A stretch of 47,859 nucleotides of DNA from Desulfobulbaceae bacterium UBA2262 (GTDB lineage Bacteria > Desulfobacterota > Desulfobulbia > Desulfobulbales > Desulfurivibrionaceae), in assembly GCA_002347185.1 (NCBI GenBank), contig DDXK01000090.1:1-47859 (forward strand), in the 5' to 3' direction. Each line of letters begins with the position of its first letter. Position 1 is the stretch's first letter. Under the pieces are notes generated by a model. It saw only the letters and a list, made by a program, of their open reading frames with translations. It did no database searches and was not told the origin of the DNA. This document shows positions 1 to 7,549 of this stretch, piece by piece. The position numbers and the translations under genes were made by a program.

Positions 1-2400
1 GGCATCGCCACCCAGAACGTGGTGGAGCGGCAGCTTGCCAGCGAGGGCAAAAGCCGCCACGATCTCGGCCGCGAACAGTTCATCGAACGGGTCTGGCAGT
101 GGCGCGAGGAGAAAGGCGGCACCATCATCAATCAGCTCAAACGCCTGGGCTGCTCCTGCGATTGGGAACGGGAACGCTTCACCATGGACGAGGGGCTCTC
201 CCGGGCGGTGCGCACCGTCTTCGTCCGCCTCTTCAAAGAGGGGCTCATCTACAAGGGCGACTACATCGTCAACTGGTGTCCCCGCTGCCATACCGCCCTG
301 GCCGATGACGAGGTGGAGCACGAGGACAAGGCCGGCAAGCTCTACCATATCCGCTACCCCTATGCCGACGGTTCGGGCCACGTGGTGGTGGCCACCACCC
401 GGCCGGAAACCATGCTGGGCGACACCGCCGTGGCCGTGCACCCGGACGACGAGCGCTACAGCCATCTGAAGGAAATCGGCATCCGCCTGCCGCTCACCGA
501 CCGCATCATCCCGGTGGTCTATGACCATCATGTCGAACGGGAGTTCGGCACCGGCGCGCTGAAGGTCACCCCATCCCACGACCGCAACGACTACGAGATC
601 GGCCTCCGCCACAACCTCGAACGGATCAAGGTCATGGACGACTCCGGGTTCATGAACCAGGCGGCCGGCCCTTACGCGGGCCTGGACCGCTTCGCCTGCC
701 GGGAGAAGGTCGTCGCCGATCTCGCGGCCCAGGGCTTTCTTGAGAAGATCGAGGATTACGACCATGCCGTGGGCCAGTGCTACCGCTGCAAGACCGTGGT
801 CGAGCCCACCACCTCCCTGCAGTGGTTCGTTTCCGTGCGCCCCCTGGCCGATAAAGCGGTGGCCGCGGTACGCGACGGCCGCATCGCCATCCATCCCAAG
901 ACCTGGTACAACACCTTCTACGCCTGGATGGACAATATCCGCGACTGGTGCATCTCCCGTCAGATCTGGTGGGGCCATCAGATCCCGGCCTGGACCTGCG
1001 AGGCGTGCGGCCAGCTCATGGTCGAAGAGGAGGCCCCGGATCTCTGCAGCCAGTGCGGGTCGAACCGGCTCAGTCAGGAAAGCGACGTGCTGGACACCTG
1101 GTTCAGCTCCGCCCTCTGGCCTTTCTCCACCCTGGGCTGGCCGGAAAAGACCAGGGAGCTGGAATTCTTCTACCCCACCTCGGTGCTGATCACCAGCTTC
1201 GACATCCTCTTCTTCTGGGTGGCCCGGATGATGATGATGGGCATCCACTTCATGGGCGAAGTACCCTTCAAGGACGTCTACCTGCACGCCCTGGTCCGGG
1301 ACAAGCACGGCAAGAAGATGAGCAAGTCCACCGGCAACGTCATCGATCCGCTGGTGGTCATGGCCGAGTACGGCACCGACGCCCTGCGCTACACCCTCAC
1401 CGCCTTTGCCGCCCAGGGCCGGGAGATCAAGCTGGCCGAGGAGCGCATCGAGGGTTACCGCCACTTCATCAACAAGGTCTGGAACGCCTCCCGCTTCGCT
1501 CTCATGCACATCAGCGAATGCGATCCCGCCATCGGCAGGGATCTCGATCCCGCGGGCCTTTCCCTCCCGCACCGCTGGATCCTCCACCGCCTGAACCAGG
1601 CGATCCGCGAGGTGCGGCAGGCCTTGGACGACTACCGTTTCAACGATGCCGCCTCCGCCATTTATCAGTTTGTCTGGAGCGAGTTCTGCGACTGGTACCT
1701 GGAATGGATCAAGGGCGATCTCTATGGCGGCGACGAAACGCGCAAGGCCGCCGGCCGGGCGGTGCTGCTGACGGTGCTGGAGCATATCCTCAGGCTTCTG
1801 CACCCGATCACCCCCTTTGTCACCGAAGAGATCTGGCATGTCCTGCCCGGCAACCGGACCAGCATCATGACCGAACCCTTCCCCGTCGCCAATCCGGCCT
1901 GGGAGGACCAGGCTGCGGCCGCCTCAGCCGAACTCTTCATGGGCATCGTGGGCGGTCTCCGCAATATCCGCAGCGAGATGATGCTCCACCCCTCCGCCGA
2001 GATCGAGGCCCTGATCATCTGCCACGACCCGGTCAGGGCCGCGAGCCTCGCCGGCACCCTCGACTCGCTGCAAAGCCTGACCCGCGCCAAGGCCATCGAG
2101 ATCAAAAACAAGGGCGACCGCCCCAGGGGCGCGGCCTCCTTCCTCTACACCGACATCGAGATCTACGTGCCGCTGGCCGGCCTGGTGGACGTGGACAAGG
2201 AGCTTGCCAAGCTCCTGAAGGAACAGGCCAAGGTCGAGGCGGATCTGGCCCGGGCGCAGGGCAAGCTCAGAAACGAGAAGTTCATGGCCAACGCCCCGGA
2301 AGAAGTGAAGGCCAAGGAGCGCGAAAAGGTGGCGGAACAGGAAGGAAAACTGGAGAAGATCAAGGCGGGCATGGCCCGGCTGGCCGAACTTTCCCACTGA
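1..2400 (+). CDS. valS: Valyl-tRNA synthetase, 5'-truncated by window edge
   Basis: Class I aminoacyl-tRNA synthetase that charges tRNA-Val in the cytoplasm. The reading frame is open from base 1, so the true start and the HIGH motif lie upstream; about 799 residues are present, against the usual 880-950. The opening G-I-A-T-Q-N-V-V-E is the conserved ValS stretch just after the HIGH region. Next come the editing domain with T-T-R-P-E-T-M-L-G-D near base 400, CxxC zinc-ribbon pairs near bases 285 and 1000-1070, and the signature K-M-S-K-S at 1315-1329. The anticodon-binding domain follows, and from about base 2190 a Lys/Glu-rich C-terminal coiled coil typical of ValS. It ends in TGA at 2398-2400. 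Identification is certain; only the N-terminus is unseen. Confidence 0.98.
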   Translation, partial: GIATQNVVERQLASEGKSRHDLGREQFIERVWQWREEKGGTIINQLKRLGCSCDWERERFTMDEGLSRAVRTVFVRLFKEGLIYKGDYIVNWCPRCHTALADDEVEHEDKAGKLYHIRYPYADGSGHVVVATTRPETMLGDTAVAVHPDDERYSHLKEIGIRLPLTDRIIPVVYDHHVEREFGTGALKVTPSHDRNDYEIGLRHNLERIKVMDDSGFMNQAAGPYAGLDRFACREKVVADLAAQGFLEKIEDYDHAVGQCYRCKTVVEPTTSLQWFVSVRPLADKAVAAVRDGRIAIHPKTWYNTFYAWMDNIRDWCISRQIWWGHQIPAWTCEACGQLMVEEEAPDLCSQCGSNRLSQESDVLDTWFSSALWPFSTLGWPEKTRELEFFYPTSVLITSFDILFFWVARMMMMGIHFMGEVPFKDVYLHALVRDKHGKKMSKSTGNVIDPLVVMAEYGTDALRYTLTAFAAQGREIKLAEERIEGYRHFINKVWNASRFALMHISECDPAIGRDLDPAGLSLPHRWILHRLNQAIREVRQALDDYRFNDAASAIYQFVWSEFCDWYLEWIKGDLYGGDETRKAAGRAVLLTVLEHILRLLHPITPFVTEEIWHVLPGNRTSIMTEPFPVANPAWEDQAAAASAELFMGIVGGLRNIRSEMMLHPSAEIEALIICHDPVRAASLAGTLDSLQSLTRAKAIEIKNKGDRPRGAASFLYTDIEIYVPLAGLVDVDKELAKLLKEQAKVEADLARAQGKLRNEKFMANAPEEVKAKEREKVAEQEGKLEKIKAGMARLAELSH

Positions 2401-2401
2401 G

Positions 2402-2415
2402 CCCCCGCAAGGGGG
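2402..2415. other. GC hairpin with GCAA tetraloop after valS
   Basis: Five C (2402-2406) and five G (2411-2415) flank GCAA, a GNRA-type tetraloop, directly after the valS stop. No T-tract follows on the plus strand, so it is not a convincing intrinsic terminator; it may cap the valS mRNA 3' end or mark the end of the opposite-strand transcript. Confidence 0.4.
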
Positions 2416-2527
2416 GAGGTGTTGCCATGAACGCCTTGCAGGCAAACGAAAGGCGCGCGAAACTCCAACGCCTCATTGCCGGGAGAGCGGCATCACGCTC
2501 CAGCCGCTCTGCTTCAAGACCGCAGCC

Positions 2528-2962
2528 TCAGCGCTCCCGGCCATGCCCCTTGCCCTCTTTCTTGCCATTCCCGCGGCCATCGTTTTTGCCCTTGCCGCGG
2601 TGGTCATCCCGTCGTTCCTCGCGGTGTCTTTCCTGGTAGCGCGGCACATACTCCCGTTCGTACCAGTCGTCATGCACAAAGTAGACCCGCTCGCCGCAGG
2701 CGTTGTATTCGCGGCAGTGCTTCTGCCAGTTCCTGGCGTGTCCTGGCGGTACCCGCATGTAGATGGGGGGCCGGGTCACCACCACCCGCTCGACGAGCAC
2801 CGGCTCGGCATACAGCAAGCGCGGCCGGGGATAGTCGCCGATGTCGAGGCGACCATAAAAGCCGGGCTGGCCGATGCTCACCGAGATGCCGACGTCGGCG
2901 GCCAGTGCGGGTGTTGCGCCGGTGGTCGCGACCAGAGCCACTGCAAGTAGAAACCGTTTCAT
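2528..2962 (-). CDS. Exported protein with strongly basic low-complexity tail
   Basis: A 144-residue protein. The start at 2962 is chosen because AGGAGG lies at ideal spacing upstream and because it places a clean signal peptide (M-K-R-F-L-L-A-V-A-L, cleavage after A-L-A) at the N-terminus; the longer upstream extension lacks these. The mature part has P-P-G-H-A-R-N-W followed by a conserved-looking Cys pair (K-H-C-R-E-Y-N-A-C-G), aromatic residues and D-D-W-Y. The last 40 residues are almost all Arg, Lys, Glu, His, Asp and Gly. Small proteobacterial exported proteins with a P-P-G-H-A-K-N-W core are known from databases but have no assigned function. The periplasmic location is an inference. 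It runs opposite to valS and the next gene, so it is monocistronic. Confidence 0.8.
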   Translation of the reverse strand: MKRFLLAVALVATTGATPALAADVGISVSIGQPGFYGRLDIGDYPRPRLLYAEPVLVERVVVTRPPIYMRVPPGHARNWQKHCREYNACGERVYFVHDDWYEREYVPRYQERHREERRDDHRGKGKNDGRGNGKKEGKGHGRER

Positions 2963-3240
2963 GTCGATCCTCCTCTGTTCAGAAATTTGCAACAACCCTC
3001 TCAGTCTCGACTCTGTCTTAAGACCTTCCTCCGCAACTTGCCGGAACTTCCTTTTTTTCAGGACTGCCGCTGTGCCGTGCGAGACAGCGCCCCCTGGCTG
3101 TCGGCCCGGCAGGTTCAACGCTTGCGCCGGCCCCTGCCAGTTGCTACCATTGAACCATAGTTTTCCGGAGGGCTCAAGGGCGGGGCACCAGTCGCCACGG
3201 AACTCTCCATCTCAATATCAGCTGCCCCCGTGAGGCAACG

Positions 3241-4368
3241 ATGACCTGGCAGAACAGATTGAAGAACCTCCCCTACACGGCGGAGCAGATCCTGGAAGGC
3301 ATCAACCAGGGCCTCTATGTAACCGATCTCGAACGAAAGATCGTTTATTGGAACGAGGCCGCGGAACGGATCACCGGCTGGTCTGCCGCGGAAGTGATGG
3401 GCCGCCCCTGCAGTGACAACATTCTCACCCATACCGACAAGGATGGCCGGCAGTTGTGCGGCAAGGAAAGCTGCCCCCTGTACCGGGCCATGGTCACCGA
3501 CAGCCGTTCCACCGTCCCCTCCCTGGTCTATGCCCGGAAAAAGGATGGCGGCCTCCTGCCGGTGCAGGTGAGCGTCGCTCCCATCCGCAATGGCCTGGGC
3601 ACGGTCATCGGCGGGGTGGAGGTCTTTCAGGATCTTTCCCACCAGGCGCGCGATCTGGAGAGAGCCCGACAGATCCAGGCCCTTTCCATGCCCCTGCCAG
3701 CCAGCGACGACCCGCGCCTGCGCTGGGCCTGCCATTACGCGGCCCATGATATCGTGGGCGGCGATTATTTCACGATGGAACGGCTGGACCAGGACCGCTA
3801 CGCGTTTCTGCTCGCCGACATGATGGGGCATGGGGTGGCGGCCGCCCTCTACGCCATGCACCTCCACTCCCTCTGGGAAAGCAACCGCGCGCTGCTCAGC
3901 CGGCCGGCCGCCTTTCTCGCCGCCCTGAACCGCAACCTTTGTCAGCTGGTTCGGGACGGTGAATCCTTCGCCACCTGCCTCTACGGCCTGCTCGATCTGA
4001 AAGCCGGCCAGGTAAACCTCTGCGGAGCCGGCGGCCCCTCCGCGATCATGCTGCAGGGAGGAAAGCCGCGGCTGCTCAAGTTGGCGGGCATGCCGCTGGG
4101 GGTACTCCCGGAAAGCGACTACCCAAGCTGCCCGATTTCCCTTGGCCCGGAAGATGGCCTGCTCTGCTACACCGATGGGGCCATAGAGCTTGCCGATGCC
4201 GACGGGACCTTGCTCGGCAGCGCCGGCCTGGCCAGCCTGGTTGCCAGACATGGCCTCCCGGACACGGAAACGAAGATGGAACGGCTTGCCGAGGAGATGC
4301 TCCGCTTCTCAAACAACATCCGCTTCCCGGACGATCTCACCATGCTGGCCGTCCGCCGCCTGGCCTGA
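3241..4368 (+). CDS. PAS-domain SpoIIE-type PP2C phosphatase
   Basis: A 375-residue cytoplasmic signalling protein. Residues about 12-130 form a PAS sensor (G-L-Y-V-T-D, then I-V-Y-W-N-E-A-A-E-R-I-T-G-W) carrying a Cys-bearing insert: P-C-S-D-N, then Q-L-C-G-K-E-S-C-P-L. Residues about 165-375 are a SpoIIE/RsbU-type serine phosphatase with the metal-binding motifs V-G-G-D-Y, A-D-M-M-G-H-G, Y-T-D-G and F-P-D-D-L-T. Such proteins usually dephosphorylate an anti-sigma-factor antagonist; no partner kinase or antagonist lies beside it, so the target is unknown. The PAS Cys cluster could sense redox or bind a metal, which is an inference. A modest GAGG lies upstream of the ATG. It converges with the next, reverse-strand gene. 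Confidence 0.9.
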   Translation: MTWQNRLKNLPYTAEQILEGINQGLYVTDLERKIVYWNEAAERITGWSAAEVMGRPCSDNILTHTDKDGRQLCGKESCPLYRAMVTDSRSTVPSLVYARKKDGGLLPVQVSVAPIRNGLGTVIGGVEVFQDLSHQARDLERARQIQALSMPLPASDDPRLRWACHYAAHDIVGGDYFTMERLDQDRYAFLLADMMGHGVAAALYAMHLHSLWESNRALLSRPAAFLAALNRNLCQLVRDGESFATCLYGLLDLKAGQVNLCGAGGPSAIMLQGGKPRLLKLAGMPLGVLPESDYPSCPISLGPEDGLLCYTDGAIELADADGTLLGSAGLASLVARHGLPDTETKMERLAEEMLRFSNNIRFPDDLTMLAVRRLA

Positions 4369-4392
4369 ACCGATTCCCCCGCCGCAAAGAAA

Positions 4393-4428
4393 AGCTCCCT
4401 CCCGAACTCAGGGGCCGGGGAGGGGGCT
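4393..4428 (-). terminator. Intrinsic terminator of the PII-like/membrane operon
   Basis: An 11-bp inverted repeat (4393-4403 with 4418-4428, one G-U pair) lies between two convergent genes. Read on the minus strand, the stem is followed by TTTTCTTTG, a usable U-rich tail, just after the stop of the membrane-protein gene. On the plus strand there is no T-tract. Confidence 0.55.
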
Positions 4429-4430
4429 GC

Positions 4431-4904
4431 TCAGAGAAAAATTTCCGCCGCCAGCAGCAGGGCCAGGGAAAGGGCATAGAGCGCGCCGTACCTGAGCAGG
4501 GTATCCCTGATCGGATAGTTGAAATCGATCCGCTGCATGCCGAATGCCGCCCCGCAGAGCCAGGCATAGAGACCCACCGCCACGGGCGCCCCTCCCTCCA
4601 GCCAGAAATTCACCCCGGGATCGAACCAGAATATCAAGACCAGCAGGGTCAGGGCGCAGAGCAGAAACTTGGTGCACTCGTAAAAGAGTCTGACCAGCGC
4701 AAAAACGATGGGAAAGGCACCCATGGCGCTAAAAAGAAAGGCAAGGACGAAAACCCCCAGGCCAGAGAGCAGTCCGCTGAGCAGAAGGGAGGCCCGATGG
4801 GCATCCAGGTAGCCCAGGAGCGCTCCATGAAGATCGGCGCCGCTCATCCCCCCCAGGTGAAGAAGAAGAGCGATGAATGCGGAAAAAAGAAAATATTTTT
4901 GCAT
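4431..4904 (-). CDS. Small integral membrane protein paired with PII-like protein
   Basis: A 157-residue hydrophobic protein, starting at 4904, 13 bases after the stop of the PII-like gene. About four or five transmembrane segments can be seen: residues 1-20, about 35-60, about 62-100, about 105-125 and the C-terminus. Few charged residues are present, and D-P-G-V-N-F-W and Q-R-I-D-F-N-Y-P-I-R-D lie in loops. I do not recognise the family; it is shorter than the DUF1538 permeases often found with PII-like proteins. Being in one transcription unit with a PII-like regulator suggests, but does not prove, that it is the membrane target of that regulator, as AmtB is for GlnK. Confidence 0.75.
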   Translation of the reverse strand: MQKYFLFSAFIALLLHLGGMSGADLHGALLGYLDAHRASLLLSGLLSGLGVFVLAFLFSAMGAFPIVFALVRLFYECTKFLLCALTLLVLIFWFDPGVNFWLEGGAPVAVGLYAWLCGAAFGMQRIDFNYPIRDTLLRYGALYALSLALLLAAEIFL

Positions 4905-4917
4905 GGAGGCGCCCGCC

Positions 4918-5235
4918 TCACTCCGTAATGAAGCCGACCGCGCGGTCGAGCTTGTGCAGGAAGGCAAAACCCTGCCCTTTTTTATCCAGCTGGGCCGCCT
5001 TGACCACCGCATTGAACACGGCGTCGGTCTGCTCGTCCTTGGTGATGATGAGGACAATCTCCTTTTCCGGCTTGATGAACATCCCGGAAAAACCCAGCTT
5101 TTCCCGGACGCCGGTCCCCCTGCCGTAGTACATCGTCGCGCCCTGGGCGCCGGCGGCCATTGCCGCGGCAACGACCTTGTCGGCCTCTCCGCGCTGCACG
5201 ATGCAGGTGATCAAGTTCGGATTCACTGATTCCAT
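4918..5235 (-). CDS. PII-like signalling protein
   Basis: A 105-residue protein with a GGGGAG ribosome site before the ATG at 5235. It has the length and ferredoxin-like pattern of PII-family trimers: an N-terminal strand (N-L-I-T-C-I-V-Q-R-G-E-A-D-K-V), a T-loop-like segment with G-A-T-M-Y-Y-G-R-G-T-G, and K-P-E-K-E-I-V-L-I-I-T before the second helix. It lacks the canonical GlnB uridylylation segment around Tyr51, so it is best called PII-like rather than a nitrogen regulator. PII-like proteins bind nucleotides and control transport or carbon and nitrogen flux. Here it is first in a two-gene operon with a membrane protein, and divergent from two YeeE-type genes. Confidence 0.85.
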   Translation of the reverse strand: MESVNPNLITCIVQRGEADKVVAAAMAAGAQGATMYYGRGTGVREKLGFSGMFIKPEKEIVLIITKDEQTDAVFNAVVKAAQLDKKGQGFAFLHKLDRAVGFITE

Positions 5236-5307
5236 ATCGCTCCCCTTTTTCGAGGTCCCTGGCAAGATGTGACGCCTCCCTGTCGGCAACGGCCTGTCCT
5301 GCAAGCC

Positions 5308-5325
5308 GATACTGAAAAAAGTATC
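5308..5325. promoter_or_regulatory. Inverted repeat overlapping the PII-like promoter
   Basis: GATACT-N6-AGTATC is a perfect 6-bp-arm inverted repeat. One arm is the proposed -10 hexamer of the minus-strand promoter and the other lies about at the transcription start. This placement is what a repressor operator would have. The binding factor is unknown. Confidence 0.45.
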
Positions 5326-5348
5326 AAGCCGGAACGGCCTCTTGTCAA
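5320..5348 (-). promoter_or_regulatory. Sigma70-type promoter for the PII-like operon
   Basis: On the minus strand, TTGACA (5343-5348) is a perfect -35 box, followed by a 17-bp spacer and GATACT (5320-5325). It lies about 85 bp upstream of the PII-like start codon. No gene lies in the 306 bp between 5236 and 5541; that space holds this promoter and a weaker plus-strand candidate. Confidence 0.6.
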
Positions 5349-5424
5349 GCAGCATTATTGCCTGCTCCGCGAATCCCCTGCCCGCGACGCGAGGCCGGTT
5401 GCGCCGGGGCTGGACAATCTCTGC

Positions 5425-5454
5425 TTGCCCGGAGGGGGCCAAAAAAGATATATT
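5425..5454 (+). promoter_or_regulatory. Possible promoter for the YeeE pair
   Basis: TTGCCC (5425-5430), an 18-bp spacer and TATATT (5449-5454) lie about 87 bp before the first YeeE start. Both boxes match the sigma70 consensus only partly; TTGACC at 5453 overlaps it but has no good -10 partner. Confidence 0.35.
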
Positions 5455-5541
5455 GACCCAGATACTCTTCGCGAATGGCGCGGATCCCGCAGTCCTGTCC
5501 GGACGGGGGGAAATCAACTATTCAAAAAATAGGGGGAAAAA

Positions 5542-6057
5542 ATGCACAGTGAAGACAAAGGCTGGAGTCCCTATCTCGCGGGGGCCCTCACCGGCGTGGT
5601 CGCGGTGGGCTCGGTGCTGGTCGCCGACAAGTTCCTGGGCGCCTCGACCACCTTCGCCACCTCGGCCGGCATGATCGAGAAGCTCTTCGCGCCCGGGCAT
5701 GTCGAGGCTGTTGACTACTTCAAGAAACACATCCCGAAAATCGACTGGCAGTTCATGTTTGTCCTCGGCATTGTTGCGGGCTCCTTTCTTTCGGCAATCA
5801 CCTCAAAGAGCTTCAAGCTGCAAGGCACGCCAGACATGTGGGCACGGCGTTTCGGTGCGGATCCGGGCAAACGCGGCATGGTCGCCTTTGTCGGCGGCTT
5901 CATCGCTCTCTTCGGCGCCAGGCTTGCCGGCGGTTGCCCGAGCGGCCACGGTCTGAGCGGGGTCATGCAGCTTTCCATCAGCGGCCTGATCTCGGTTGCC
6001 TTTTTCCTTGCCGGGGGAATCGCCGTCACCAGCCTTCTCTACAAGGGAGGAGAATAA
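5542..6057 (+). CDS. YeeE/YedE family transporter, first half
   Basis: A 171-residue membrane protein with about four transmembrane segments. The signature is G-G-C-P-S-G-H-G-L-S-G near the C-terminus, the cysteine motif that YeeE/YedE (DUF395) proteins use in thiosulfate or sulfur-compound uptake. Full-length family members hold two such halves; here they are split into two genes one base apart, so the two products probably form one channel. AGGGGGAAAAA precedes the ATG. The substrate is probably a reduced sulfur species, by family; the exact one cannot be told. It is divergent from the PII-like operon. Confidence 0.88.
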   Translation: MHSEDKGWSPYLAGALTGVVAVGSVLVADKFLGASTTFATSAGMIEKLFAPGHVEAVDYFKKHIPKIDWQFMFVLGIVAGSFLSAITSKSFKLQGTPDMWARRFGADPGKRGMVAFVGGFIALFGARLAGGCPSGHGLSGVMQLSISGLISVAFFLAGGIAVTSLLYKGGE

Positions 6058-6058
6058 G

Positions 6059-6586
6059 ATGACACTTACCTACGGATTGATCACCGGGATACTTTTCGGC
6101 TTCCTGCTCCAGAAGGCAAGGGTTCTGCGCTACGACAAGCAATTGGGCGCCCTGCGCCTCATTGACATGACCATCCTCAAATTCATGCTCAGCGCCATTG
6201 TCGTCGGCATGGTCGGCATCCAGTTCTTCCACGATCTGGGCATGATCACCAAGCTCGACATCAAGACGACCCAGGTGGGGGCCAATGTCCTTGGCGGCCT
6301 CATTTTCGGAATCGGCTGGGCCCTGCTCGGCTACTGCCCCGGCACCCAGGCCGGCGCCCTGGGCGAGGGGCGCTGGGATGCAATCTGGGGCATCTGCGGC
6401 TCCCTGCTGGGAGGGGCGGCCTATGCCGAGGCCTATCCTTTCATGAAAAAGACCGTTCTCACCTGGGGAGACTTCGGCAAGATCACCCTGCCCCAGGTGC
6501 TCAACCTCAATCCCTGGCTTGTGATCCCGGTCTTTGCCGTCGGGGTGCTCCTCCTCTTCCGCTGGTTCGAGCAAAAACAATTATAG
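6059..6586 (+). CDS. YeeE/YedE family transporter, second half
   Basis: A 175-residue membrane protein. The start at 6059 follows the previous stop by one base, with GGAGGAG inside the end of the upstream gene, so translation is coupled. It has the second-half YeeE motif L-L-G-Y-C-P-G-T-Q-A-G-A-L-G-E-G with its single key cysteine, and about five hydrophobic segments ending in F-R-W-F-E-Q-K. It probably pairs with the preceding product to form the sulfur-compound channel. Transcription ends in the strong terminator at 6609. Confidence 0.88.
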   Translation: MTLTYGLITGILFGFLLQKARVLRYDKQLGALRLIDMTILKFMLSAIVVGMVGIQFFHDLGMITKLDIKTTQVGANVLGGLIFGIGWALLGYCPGTQAGALGEGRWDAIWGICGSLLGGAAYAEAYPFMKKTVLTWGDFGKITLPQVLNLNPWLVIPVFAVGVLLLFRWFEQKQL

Positions 6587-6608
6587 GCCCGCAATCTTAA
6601 TTCTCCCA

Positions 6609-6641
6609 AGCGTCACCGCCGTGGGCGGTGACGCTTTTTTT
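6609..6641 (+). terminator. Strong intrinsic terminator after the YeeE pair
   Basis: A 12-bp perfect stem (6609-6620 with 6624-6635), a GTG loop and a run of seven T (6635-6641). Its end lies only 11 bases before the next start codon. Confidence 0.93.
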
Positions 6642-6652
6642 ATGACGGTCCC

Positions 6653-7549
6653 ATGGAAAACTTCGTCCTCACTTTCTCCTTCCTGCTCATCGGCATGGCC
6701 CTGCGCCGCCTGCGCCACTTTCCCAGGGAAACGGCGCAGGTTCTGAACCTTTTCGTCATCCATGTCTCGCTGCCGGCCCTGGTGCTGCTCAAAGTGCCAG
6801 GCCTCACCTTTTCCAGCGAGCTTCTGGTTCCGGTCCTGATGCCCTGGGGAATGCTGGTCGCCACGGCGCTGCTGATTCTGCTGGTGACGAAATGGTGGGG
6901 CTGGCCGCGGGAAATTACCGGCTCCCTTCTCCTGCTGGTTCCCCTCGGCAACACCTCCTTCCTCGGCATCCCCATGGTCCGAGCTTTTTTCGGGGAAGAA
7001 GGCATCCCCTACGCCGTGCTCTACGACCAGCTCGGCTCCTTCCTGGCCCTGGCCACCTATGGCTCGGTGGTCCTTGCCCTGTACGGCAGCGGCGAGAAAC
7101 CGGCGCTCCGGGCGATCCTGAAAAAAATCCTCACCTTCCCCGCCTTTCTTGCCCTGCTGCTCGCCTTCGCCCTCCGCCCCCTGACCTTTCCGGGGCCGGC
7201 CCTCGCTCTGCTCGAGGCGCTTGCCGCCACCCTGGTGCCGGTGGTGATGATCGCCGTGGGCTTTCAGCTCTCCCTGCGGCTCAGCCCCGAAGTCATCAAG
7301 CCCCTGCTCGCCGGCATCACGATAAAACTCATCCTGGCGCCCCTCGCCGCCCTGCTCTTCTGCCGCCTCTTCGGACTGGACAGCCTTGGTCCCCGGGTCG
7401 CCATCTTTGAGGCGGGGATGCCGCCCATGGTTTCCGCCGGCGCCCTAGCCATCATGGCCAACCTTTCCCCCCAGCTGACCGCCGCCCTGGTGGGCCTGGG
7501 GATCCTGGCCTCCTTTTTGACCCTGCCCCTCCTCTTCCAGCTTTTCTAG
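6653..7549 (+). CDS. AEC-family permease (auxin efflux carrier type)
   Basis: A 298-residue inner-membrane protein with about ten hydrophobic segments in the AEC (Mem_trans) pattern. Recognisable parts are the N-terminal L-L-I-G-M-A-L-R-R, the central G-N-T-S-F-L-G-I-P-M motif, and E-A-G-M-P-P-M-V-S-A-G near the end. Bacterial members export or import organic acids such as malate or malonate; the substrate here is unknown. The start has no clear ribosome site, and the upstream gene's terminator ends 11 bases before it. Its promoter must therefore lie inside the upstream gene, or this mRNA arises by read-through or has almost no leader. Its stop overlaps the stop of the convergent ygiQ gene. 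Confidence 0.85.
   Translation: MENFVLTFSFLLIGMALRRLRHFPRETAQVLNLFVIHVSLPALVLLKVPGLTFSSELLVPVLMPWGMLVATALLILLVTKWWGWPREITGSLLLLVPLGNTSFLGIPMVRAFFGEEGIPYAVLYDQLGSFLALATYGSVVLALYGSGEKPALRAILKKILTFPAFLALLLAFALRPLTFPGPALALLEALAATLVPVVMIAVGFQLSLRLSPEVIKPLLAGITIKLILAPLAALLFCRLFGLDSLGPRVAIFEAGMPPMVSAGALAIMANLSPQLTAALVGLGILASFLTLPLLFQLF

Noticed and set aside
2427..2639. 70-residue plus-strand frame after valS with GGGGAGG before its ATG
   Set aside because: The product is low-complexity Arg/Ser/Pro and half of it lies antisense to the exported protein gene, which has a better ribosome site and a signal peptide.
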